DNA of 20,025 nt from Thauera sp. (GTDB taxonomy: Bacteria > Pseudomonadota > Gammaproteobacteria > Burkholderiales > Rhodocyclaceae). The notes under the pieces were generated by a model. The model made no database searches. It was not told where the DNA came from and worked only from the letters and a program-made list of their open reading frames with translations. The stretch covers positions 1 to 20,025 of the forward strand of contig DMCZ01000033.1 of NCBI GenBank assembly GCA_003446655.1, read 5' to 3'. Position 1 is the first letter of the stretch. Every line of letters begins with the position of its first letter. Below are positions 7,504 to 13,359 of the stretch, piece by piece. A program made the position numbers and the translations under genes.

Positions 7504-7511
7504 TCGGGGGC
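7472..7511 (-). terminator. Intrinsic terminator facing the minus strand
   Basis: Stem GCCCCCGAC/GTCGGGGGC (7503-7511 with 7483-7491, nine perfect pairs), with an 11-base loop, is followed on the minus strand by CTTTTGTTTTATC. This is a textbook rho-independent terminator in the minus orientation only; the plus-strand tail is GAAAATG and not U-rich. Neither engB nor hemB is transcribed in that direction, so it implies a minus-strand transcript starting within or beyond the intergenic region. Confidence 0.7.
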
Positions 7512-7632
7512 GAAAATGCCTCACCGGGCGTGAGGCACCCGCTCAGGGAGGTGAAGCGGGAGATGGCCCAAGAAGCGGGCCGCAGGAGCGGCCGGGCACC
7601 ATCTGCTTGCTAAGATGCAGCCGCCTCCCTGA
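7472..7632 (-). ncRNA. Candidate small RNA with anti-Shine-Dalgarno loop
   Basis: Minus-strand transcript inferred from the terminator at its 3' end and a row of hairpins upstream. In 5'-3' order on the minus strand they are: GGCCGC/GCGGCC with loop UCCU (7593-7578); CCCGCT/AGCGGG with an 11-base loop UCACCUCCCUG (7560-7538); directly abutting it, TGCCTCA/TGAGGCA with loop CGCCCGG (7537-7517); then the terminator hairpin with 11-base loop UACGUCCCCUG. UCACCUCC equals the 16S rRNA anti-Shine-Dalgarno tail, and two loops share CCCUG. A competing 11-bp long-range pairing (7543-7553 with 7622-7632) can hide the CCUCC. The outer end is uncertain, as no good promoter is seen; 7632 marks the limit of the structured part. 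Betaproteobacterial C-rich-loop small RNAs of this build are known as a class, but membership is inferred. Confidence 0.45.
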
Positions 7633-7680
7633 AAGTTCCACGCCTGCGCTGCGCAATCTGCGTTCAGCTCCCTCGATTCC

Positions 7681-7709
7681 AGTCCGTATCGCCTGCGGGC
7701 GAACGGACT
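7681..7709 (+). other. Strong hairpin in hemB leader
   Basis: AGTCCGT (7681-7687) pairs perfectly with ACGGACT (7703-7709), and inside it TCGCC (7689-7693) pairs with GGCGA (7698-7702) around a TGCG loop, giving 12 pairs with one bulged A. It ends 2 bases before an in-frame ATG (7712) and 44 bases before the preferred hemB start. No U-tract follows, so it is not an ordinary terminator. It may control hemB translation or protect the mRNA. An extended -10-like TGCTAAGAT (7608-7616, plus strand) upstream might drive this leader. Confidence 0.35.
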
Positions 7710-7753
7710 TCATGATTCACCGATCTCCGATCGACGACCTGAGAGAAACCACG

Positions 7754-8770
7754 ATGCGACCCACTGGAGCCTTTCCTTCGATCCGCATGCGCCGCATGCG
7801 CCGCGATGACTTTTCCCGCCGCCTGATGCGCGAGCATGTGCTGACCGCCAACGATCTGATCTACCCGGTGTTCGTGCTCGATGGCCAGGCGCGCACCGAG
7901 GCTGTACCCTCCATGCCCGGCGTCGAGCGTGTGTCGATCGACAATATGCTGCGTGTAGCCGAAGAGGCGCTGACGCTTGGCGTGCCGGCGCTGGCGCTTT
8001 TCCCGGTGATCGATGCGGCTGGCAAGACGGATGGCGCCGAGGAGGCCTGGAACCCCGAGGGCCTGGTGCCGCGTACGGTGCAGGCACTCAAGGCGCGCTT
8101 CCCGGAGCTGGGCGTGATCACCGACGTTGCGCTCGATCCGTATACCAGCCATGGCCAGGACGGCTTGATAGACCCCGCCGACCCGCGCGGCTACGTGATG
8201 AACGACGAGACTCTCGAGGCGCTCGCGAAGCAGGCGTTGTGCCACGCCCAGGCTGGCGCCGACGTGGTTGCGCCGTCCGACATGATGGACGGGCGCATCG
8301 GTCGCATCCGCGGCGAACTCGACCGCGCCGGTCACATCCACACCCGCATCCTCGCCTACTCGGCCAAGTACGCGTCCAGCTTCTACGGCCCCTTCCGCGA
8401 TGCGGTGGGGTCTGCCGGCAATCTCGGCAAGGGCAACAAGTACACCTACCAGATGGATCCGGCCAACAGCGACGAGGCCATCCGTGAGGTTGCGCTCGAC
8501 ATCGCCGAGGGTGCAGACATGTTCATGGTCAAGCCCGGCATGCCGTATCTCGATATCGTGCGCCGCGTGAAGCAGGAGCTCCAGGTGCCGACCTACGCCT
8601 ATCAGGTCAGCGGCGAGTACGCGATGCTCAAGGCCGCGGCGGCCAATGGCTGGCTTGACGAAAAGGCGTGCGCCATGGAGGCGCTTCTTGCCTTCAAGCG
8701 TGCGGGCGCCGATGGGATCCTCACCTATTTCGCGCTCGATGCGGCGCGCTGGCTGAGGGCCGGGGCCTGA
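7754..8770 (+). CDS. hemB: Porphobilinogen synthase (delta-aminolevulinic acid dehydratase)
   Basis: Condenses two 5-aminolevulinate molecules to porphobilinogen in heme synthesis. With the ATG at 7754 (MRPTGAFPSIRMRRMRRDD) the protein has 338 residues, and the two active-site lysines fall at Lys205 (SAKYASSFYG) and Lys260 (MVKPGMPYLD), the same numbers as in the Pseudomonas aeruginosa enzyme, which supports this start. The metal site is the aspartate type, DVALDPYTSHGQDG (124-137), not the cysteine-rich zinc type, so a magnesium-dependent enzyme is expected. An in-frame ATG at 7712 would add 14 residues directly after a strong hairpin. GAGAG at 7741-7745 is the likely ribosome site. Heme supply fits the nearby cytochrome gene. 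Confidence 0.95.
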   Translation: MRPTGAFPSIRMRRMRRDDFSRRLMREHVLTANDLIYPVFVLDGQARTEAVPSMPGVERVSIDNMLRVAEEALTLGVPALALFPVIDAAGKTDGAEEAWNPEGLVPRTVQALKARFPELGVITDVALDPYTSHGQDGLIDPADPRGYVMNDETLEALAKQALCHAQAGADVVAPSDMMDGRIGRIRGELDRAGHIHTRILAYSAKYASSFYGPFRDAVGSAGNLGKGNKYTYQMDPANSDEAIREVALDIAEGADMFMVKPGMPYLDIVRRVKQELQVPTYAYQVSGEYAMLKAAAANGWLDEKACAMEALLAFKRAGADGILTYFALDAARWLRAGA

Positions 8771-9303
8771 TGGCGGACGCCGGCTGTGCGCCAGGAGTCG
8801 TGCCGGGGCTTGCCCTGCGACCGCTGAGTGCAGCGGACCTCCCCGCGGTGCTGGTGTTGCAGCGCGCGGCCTACGGGGATGACTACCAGGAGTCGGCGCG
8901 GGTGCTCGCGCGCAAGCTCGAACTCGAAAGCGAGGCCTGCTGGCTCGCGCAGCTTGGCGGGGTCGCGGTCGGTTATGTGTTTGCGCATCGCTGGAGCGGA
9001 GAGGGCGCGCCGCCGCTGCATGCGCCGCTCGCAGCGCTTCCGGACTGCGCCGATCATGGCTTCGTGCACGATCTGGCGGTATCACCAGCGGCGCGCGGGC
9101 TCGGTGTGGCGGCCGCTCTGCTCGCGCGTGTCCGGGCGTGGTCGGCTGCTGCGGGCCATCGTGGCCTGCGCCTGGTGGCGCTCGCCGATGCCGTGCCGTT
9201 CTGGACGCGCCATGGTTTCAGCGCCCTCGCGGCGGATCTCCCCGCGGGCTATGGTCATGGCGCCTGCCTGATGGGTCGTGCGCTTCGTGATCCGCAGGCT
9301 TGA
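8770..9303 (+). CDS. GNAT family N-acetyltransferase
   Basis: Acetyl-CoA-dependent acetyltransferase of unknown substrate. The 177-residue protein has a single GNAT fold: LRPLSAADLPAVLVLQ at the N-terminus, the core strand FVHDLAVSPAARGLG with the acetyl-CoA loop RGLGVAAALL, and the final ALADAVPFWTRHGF motif typical of the family. The start ATG overlaps the hemB stop by one base (TGATG), so translational coupling with hemB is likely; the frame remains open upstream inside hemB but that part is a shadow. Its substrate could be a small molecule or a protein N-terminus; the sequence does not decide. Confidence 0.85.
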   Translation: MADAGCAPGVVPGLALRPLSAADLPAVLVLQRAAYGDDYQESARVLARKLELESEACWLAQLGGVAVGYVFAHRWSGEGAPPLHAPLAALPDCADHGFVHDLAVSPAARGLGVAAALLARVRAWSAAAGHRGLRLVALADAVPFWTRHGFSALAADLPAGYGHGACLMGRALRDPQA

Positions 9304-9318
9304 GCGCCAACAGGCGCT
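9303..9318. terminator. Short hairpin between convergent genes
   Basis: AGCGCC (9303-9308) and GGCGCT (9313-9318) form a 6-bp stem with loop AACA in the 24-base gap between the acetyltransferase and the convergent HAD gene. It uses the last base of the acetyltransferase stop. There is no U-tract on either strand, so a two-way terminator role is only plausible. Confidence 0.3.
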
Positions 9319-9327
9319 GGGACACCC

Positions 9328-9978
9328 TCAGTGCGTGAGCAGCCGTCCGAGCTGGCGGCGCAGCGCAAGGATGTTGGGGATGCGCAGATCGACATAGGCG
9401 GGCGTGCGCAGCCCGCTCCCGACCAGCACCGTGCGCATGCCGAGGCGCTTGGCGGTGCGCAGATTGACGGCAGAGTCTTCCAGCATGATGCATTGTTCCG
9501 GTCGCAGTCGCTGCGCGTGCAGCAGGCTGCGATAGGCACGGATCCCGGGCTTGGGCTGGTAATCGAGATCCTCGATGCCGACCACGTCCGCGAACAGCCG
9601 TCGGATCCCCATGACCGCAAGCGCTGCCTCGGCATAGTGGCGCGGCGCGTTCGAGAACACGATCTTGCGTCCCGGCAGACGCCTGAGCATGCCGCGCAGG
9701 GCGCGCTCGAACACCATCATCTCGTGCAGGCGGTCGAAGCGGTGGGTTTCTACCAGGAAGTGATCGGGGTCCGTGCCGTGGTGACGCATCAGGCCGAGCA
9801 GGGTAGCGCCGTAGCGGTGCCAGTAGTGCATTCGCAGCGAATTGGCCTCGTCGAGCGTGAGCCCGAGGTGATGCTCGAGGTAGCGCGTCATGCTGCGGTT
9901 GATGTGCGGAAAGATGTTGGGGCTGGCGTTGTGCAGCGTGTTGTCAAGGTCGAACAGCCAGACTGGGGCGGAGGGCAT
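9328..9978 (-). CDS. HAD-superfamily phosphatase, pyrimidine 5'-nucleotidase type
   Basis: Probable phosphomonoesterase of the SSM1/YjjG-like HAD group, which dephosphorylates pyrimidine nucleotides. All four HAD motifs are present in 216 residues: motif I FDLDNT with Asp10 (nucleophile) and Asp12, motif II VFSNAP with Ser109, motif III Lys143 in YQPKPG, motif IV LEDSAVNL with Glu167 and Asp168. The helical insert after motif I, with LEHHLGLTLDEANSLR and HYWHRYGATLLGL, is the C1 cap characteristic of this group. It begins 26 bases after bioC and is probably transcribed with bioBC, which leaves open a role in clearing an unwanted phosphorylated intermediate. The substrate is inferred from family only. 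Confidence 0.88.
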   Translation of the reverse strand: MPSAPVWLFDLDNTLHNASPNIFPHINRSMTRYLEHHLGLTLDEANSLRMHYWHRYGATLLGLMRHHGTDPDHFLVETHRFDRLHEMMVFERALRGMLRRLPGRKIVFSNAPRHYAEAALAVMGIRRLFADVVGIEDLDYQPKPGIRAYRSLLHAQRLRPEQCIMLEDSAVNLRTAKRLGMRTVLVGSGLRTPAYVDLRIPNILALRRQLGRLLTH

Positions 9979-10004
9979 CGGCGTATTCAGTGCTTCGGCG
10001 CGCT

Positions 10005-10931
10005 TCAGCGCGCCGGTGTACGGGGCTGGAAGCGGATGATGCTGCGACCGTCGTCCGTGGTTTTCGGGGGCGCCTTCCAGGCATGGCCCTGGATGAGTTC
10101 GAAGGTGGCGGGCAGGCGGCCGTCCTGACGCAGGCGCTCATAGGTGGCGCGCGCCTCGGCCCATTCCCCGCGTCCAGAGAGGCCGCGTGGCCGGGCGATG
10201 GCGGCGTTGGCGCCGCCGCTGCGGCGCAGGTCCTGCAGCAGCGTGTCGAGATCGGGGTAGGTCAGCGTGATGATCTCCATGTCCATGACCGGATCGGCAA
10301 AACCGGCCTGGACCAGCGCGTCGCCAATGTCGTGCATGTCGATGAAGCGGTGCACCCGCTCGCCGCGCCGATCGGGCAAGGCCGCGCGTAACTCGCGCAA
10401 CGTATCCGGGCCAAGGGTGGAGAACATCAGGAGTCCGCCCACTTCGAGCACGCGGTGGATTTCGCGGAAGGTGGGTAGCGGGTCATCGAGTGCCGGCAGC
10501 ATCAGGTTCGACCACACCAGTCCGAGGCTGGCGCGGGCGATGGGCAGGGCGCCGGCGTCGGCTGCGACATGGGGCAGCGCCGACGGTGCGCCCAGCAGAC
10601 GGCGGAGCAGGCCGCCGCTGCGGGTGGGGCGGAGGCGGGCACCGGCTCTGGCCAGCATCGCGGCGGAGAAGTCGGCTGCGATCACGGTCGCGTCGGGGAA
10701 GCGCTCTGCGAGTCGAGGCAGGTCGGCGCCCGTCCCGCATCCCAGATCGAGGATGCGACGCGGGGCGACGCGGATGTAGTCGAGGCGCTCGTCCATGCGC
10801 CGTGCGACTTCGCGCGTGAGCAGGTCGACACTGTCGCAGCTTGCTGCGGCACGGTCGAAGCGGCGCCGCAGCAGGTGCCGATCAAGTGCGAAGTGCGTGC
10901 CGCGTGCCTCGTCGGCCGTTTCTTCAGACAT
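10005..10931 (-). CDS. bioC: Malonyl-[acyl-carrier protein] O-methyltransferase BioC
   Basis: Methylates malonyl-ACP with S-adenosylmethionine so that fatty acid synthesis can build the pimeloyl chain of biotin. The protein is a class I methyltransferase of 308 residues: the N-terminal family block FDRAAASCDSVDLLTREVA, SAM motif I LDLGCGTGAD (61-70), acidic strand VIAADFS, and the later SNLMLPALDDPLPTFREIHRV block typical of BioC. It begins 11 bases after the bioB stop, and the pairing with bioB makes the assignment firm against generic methyltransferases. The esterase (bioH-type) gene and bioF, bioA and bioD are not in this window. Confidence 0.92.
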   Translation of the reverse strand: MSEETADEARGTHFALDRHLLRRRFDRAAASCDSVDLLTREVARRMDERLDYIRVAPRRILDLGCGTGADLPRLAERFPDATVIAADFSAAMLARAGARLRPTRSGGLLRRLLGAPSALPHVAADAGALPIARASLGLVWSNLMLPALDDPLPTFREIHRVLEVGGLLMFSTLGPDTLRELRAALPDRRGERVHRFIDMHDIGDALVQAGFADPVMDMEIITLTYPDLDTLLQDLRRSGGANAAIARPRGLSGRGEWAEARATYERLRQDGRLPATFELIQGHAWKAPPKTTDDGRSIIRFQPRTPAR

Positions 10932-10942
10932 GGCTTCGAAGC

Positions 10943-11932
10943 TCAGATCGCGCGTAGACCAAGCCGGGCGAACAGGCGGTCGTCACGGTCGGCGGCGGGG
11001 TTGTCGGTGGTGAGCAGGCGCTCGCCGTAGAACATCGAGTTGGCGCCGGCCATGAAGCACAGCGCCTGCAGCTCGTCGCTCATCTGCTCGCGGCCGGCGG
11101 ACAGGCGCACGTAGCTGGATGGCATGGTGATGCGCGCGGCGGCGATGGTGCGCACGAACTCGAAGGGGTCGAGCGTACCGGCCCCGTCCAGCGGCGTGCC
11201 GGGGATCTGCACCAGGTTGTTGATCGGCACCGACTCGGGTGGGATGGGCAGGTTCGCGAGCTGGGCGATCAGCGCGGCACGCTGGGCGCGCGACTCGCCC
11301 ATGCCGACGATGCCGCCGCTGCACACGTTGATGCCGGCGGCGCGGACCTCGTCGAGGGTGTCGAGGCGGTCCTGCATGGTGTGCGTGGTAATCACCTGGC
11401 CGTAGAACTCGGGCGCGGTATCGAGGTTATGGTTGTAGTAGTCGAGGCCGGCCTCGGCAAGGCGGTCGGCCTGGCCTTCCTTGAGCATGCCCAGCGTCAC
11501 GCAGGTCTGCAGGCCGAGCTTCTTGACCTCACGCACCATCTCCAAAACCGGCTCGAGATCCTTGTCCTTCGGGCCACGCCAGGCGGCGCCCATGCAGAAT
11601 CGGCTCGCCCCCCTGGCCTTGGCGGCGCGAGCGTTCTCCAGCACCTCGTCGATCGGCATCAGGCGCTCGCGTTCGAGGCCGGTGTCGTAGCGCGCGGATT
11701 GCGCGCAATAGCCGCAGTCTTCCGAGCAGCCGCCGGTCTTGATCGACAGCAGGGTGGAGCGCTGGATGGCGTTGGGATCGAAGTGCTCACGGTGCGTCAG
11801 CTGGGCGCGGTGTACAAGATCCAGCAAGGGCAGATCGAACAGCGCACGTACTTCGGCCACCGTCCAGCGCCTGCGTCCGGGGTGGTCCTGCGGAGCGGGA
11901 CTGCGGTCGAGCGTGGCTGAAGTCGTTGTCAT
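10943..11932 (-). CDS. bioB: Biotin synthase (radical SAM)
   Basis: Inserts sulfur into dethiobiotin, the last step of biotin synthesis. The radical SAM cluster motif CxxxCxxC is Cys69, Cys73 and Cys76 in GGCSEDCGYC; further conserved blocks are RFCMGAAWRGP (a [2Fe-2S] ligand region), YYNHNLDTAPEFY and SGGIVGMGES. At 329 residues the length is normal. The ATG at 11932 (MTTTSATLDRSPAPQ) gives a short, poorly conserved leader of about 20 residues before RRWTVAEVRALFDLP. It is the first gene of a bioB-bioC-HAD unit and is divergent from comF. Confidence 0.96.
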   Translation of the reverse strand: MTTTSATLDRSPAPQDHPGRRRWTVAEVRALFDLPLLDLVHRAQLTHREHFDPNAIQRSTLLSIKTGGCSEDCGYCAQSARYDTGLERERLMPIDEVLENARAAKARGASRFCMGAAWRGPKDKDLEPVLEMVREVKKLGLQTCVTLGMLKEGQADRLAEAGLDYYNHNLDTAPEFYGQVITTHTMQDRLDTLDEVRAAGINVCSGGIVGMGESRAQRAALIAQLANLPIPPESVPINNLVQIPGTPLDGAGTLDPFEFVRTIAAARITMPSSYVRLSAGREQMSDELQALCFMAGANSMFYGERLLTTDNPAADRDDRLFARLGLRAI

Positions 11933-11966
11933 TTCGGGTGTTCCGGGCTGTAATTACGAGGCCCGC

Positions 11967-11996
11967 ATGTTCTTCCATGGACGGAAATCTTGTCAA
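11967..11996 (-). promoter_or_regulatory. Candidate bioB promoter overlapping comF start
   Basis: A perfect -35 TTGACA reads on the minus strand at 11996-11991, with GAACAT (11972-11967, three of six matches) as -10 at 18-base spacing, about 35 bases from the bioB ATG. The -35 overlaps the proposed TTG start of comF (11990). I see no clear BirA-type dyad (TTGTAAACC/GGTTTACAA). Confidence 0.35.
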
Positions 11997-12709
11997 ATTC
12001 ACGGCGCGCCCTTCATGCGCTCTGGCTGCAGCTGGCCGATGTGCTTGCACCGCAGGACTGTTTCGTGTGCGGCGCCCAATCTGGGGGCGAGGCTGTCTGC
12101 GAGGCCTGCGCGCAGGCGTTGCCGCGACGGCCGCCGAGTGCCTGTCCGCGCTGCGCTCTCCCCGGGCTCGGCGGGGGTTGCTGCGCCGCCTGCCTGCGCG
12201 ATAGTCCGGCCTATGACGCCACGCTTGCCCTGTACGATTTCGTCTTCCCGGTCGACGCCATGGTGCACGCCCTCAAGTATCGGCATCGCCTGTCGATGGC
12301 CTCGTTCTTCGGTGCCGCCCTGGCGGCGAGGGCGCCGGAATTCGTTGCGCAGGCCGATCTCTTGCTGCCGATGCCCCTTCATCCCCGCCGGCTTGCGGAG
12401 CGTGGCTTCAACCAGGCGGTGGAGCTAGCGCGACCGCTGGCGGGCGCGACCGGCCTTCCGCTCGGATTGGCAGTCGTGCGCAAACGCAGGGATGTTCCCG
12501 CCCAGGCTGGACTCGACCGTGAGGCGCGACTGCGCAATCCGCGCGGTGTGTTCGAGTGTGACGTGAGTCTGTACGGACAACGGGTGGTCGTGGTCGATGA
12601 CGTGATGACGACGGGCGCTACGCTCGACGAGCTCGCACGAACGCTCAAGGCTCGGGGGGCGAGCTGGGTCGGTAACCTCGTGGTGGCGCGCACGCCCGCC
12701 CCTTACTGA
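11990..12709 (+). CDS. comF: ComF family protein (phosphoribosyltransferase fold)
   Basis: ComF/GntX family, linked in other bacteria to uptake and processing of transforming DNA; the molecular activity is not settled. An N-terminal zinc-ribbon region carries cysteine pairs at Cys24/27, 37/40, 52/55 and 64/65/68. The C-terminal phosphoribosyltransferase domain has the PRPP loop VVVVDDVMTTGAT (Asp203, Asp204). Total 239 residues. The start is uncertain: TTG at 11990 gives a good N-terminus (SNSRRALHALWLQLADVL) but only a weak GGA ribosome site; an ATG at 11977 is out of frame, and a GTG shortly downstream would cut into the conserved block. Confidence 0.88.
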   Translation: MSNSRRALHALWLQLADVLAPQDCFVCGAQSGGEAVCEACAQALPRRPPSACPRCALPGLGGGCCAACLRDSPAYDATLALYDFVFPVDAMVHALKYRHRLSMASFFGAALAARAPEFVAQADLLLPMPLHPRRLAERGFNQAVELARPLAGATGLPLGLAVVRKRRDVPAQAGLDREARLRNPRGVFECDVSLYGQRVVVVDDVMTTGATLDELARTLKARGASWVGNLVVARTPAPY

Positions 12710-12753
12710 AGCCGGCGGCGGGCGCTAGACTCGCACACCTCGCAGCGGGCTCC

Positions 12754-12768
12754 GGGGCAGGTTGCCCC
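12754..12768 (+). other. Small hairpin in comF-trmL gap
   Basis: GGGGCA/TGCCCC (12754-12759 and 12763-12768) folds with a 3-base loop, followed by TTGCATTGCC. It could weakly terminate comF transcription. The rest of the 152-base gap (12710-12861) holds a -10-like TAGACT (12726-12731) without a good -35, which might be the trmL promoter; nothing else is recognised. Confidence 0.2.
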
Positions 12769-12861
12769 TTGCATTGCCTGCTCGCTGGTCCGGCCTTCCG
12801 CGCGGGCCGGGTGTCCGTTTTGTACGGCCGGTTGTCCGGCGCCCTCGAGTTTCCTGCTCCG

Positions 12862-13332
12862 ATGTTTGAAATCGTCCTTTACCAGCCCGAAATCCCGCCC
12901 AACACCGGCAACATCATCCGCCTTGCCGCCAATACCGGTTCGAACCTGCACCTGGTGGCGCCACTCGGTTTCGACCTGTCGGACAAGCAGCTTGCGCGCG
13001 CCGGCCTGGATTATCACGACCTCACCTGTGTCACGGTGCATCCGGACTGGGCGCACTGTCATGCGGCGCTCGCCAGCCGCCGCATGTATGCGCTCAGCAC
13101 GCGCGGCAGCCGCCGCCATGACCATGTGGATTTCCAGCCGGGCGATGCGCTGTTGTTCGGGCCGGAGAGCCGGGGTTTGCCGCAGTCGGTGCTCGACGGC
13201 TTCGCGCCCGACGCCCGGATCCGCATTCCGATGCGGCCCACCAATCGCAGCGTGAATCTGTCGAACGCGGTTGCGGTGGTGGTCTATGAGGCCTGGCGCC
13301 AGCTGGGGTTTGCTGGCGCGAAGGAGGGTTGA
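12862..13332 (+). CDS. trmL: tRNA (cytidine(34)-2'-O)-methyltransferase TrmL
   Basis: SPOUT-class enzyme that 2'-O-methylates the wobble base of certain leucine tRNAs using S-adenosylmethionine. At 156 residues it has the length of the E. coli enzyme. Motifs: NIIRLAANTG (17-26), FGPESRGLP (99-107) and the knot region IPMRPTNRSVNLSNAVAVV, of which the trefoil knot is built. The ATG at 12862 (MFEIVLYQPEIPPNTG) matches the family start exactly, although no Shine-Dalgarno site precedes it. It is convergent with gpsA. Confidence 0.95.
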   Translation: MFEIVLYQPEIPPNTGNIIRLAANTGSNLHLVAPLGFDLSDKQLARAGLDYHDLTCVTVHPDWAHCHAALASRRMYALSTRGSRRHDHVDFQPGDALLFGPESRGLPQSVLDGFAPDARIRIPMRPTNRSVNLSNAVAVVVYEAWRQLGFAGAKEG

Positions 13333-13354
13333 GGCGGGCGGCGACGGGCCCGCC
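13333..13354. terminator. GC-rich hairpin between convergent trmL and gpsA
   Basis: GGCGGGC (13333-13339) pairs with GCCCGCC (13348-13354), a perfect 7-bp stem with an 8-base loop, filling the 27-base gap between the two stop codons. It lacks a U-tract on both strands, like the other convergent gaps of this window. Confidence 0.35.
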
Positions 13355-13359
13355 GACGC

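Noticed and set aside
7370..7753. 128-codon upstream extension of hemB
   Set aside because: It overlaps engB, crosses the structured RNA region and has no HemB similarity. Active-site lysine numbering supports the start at 7754.
7504..7753. SRP 4.5S RNA, 6S RNA, RNase P RNA or a known riboswitch between engB and hemB
   Set aside because: Hallmark motifs are missing: no GGAAGGAAGCAGCC-like SRP loop, no 6S-type bubble, no RNase P core, no cobalamin or glycine box that I can recognise.
9331..10128. 265-codon plus-strand frame opposite the HAD gene and bioC end
   Set aside because: It spans two minus-strand genes with clear motifs and has no family similarity that I can see.
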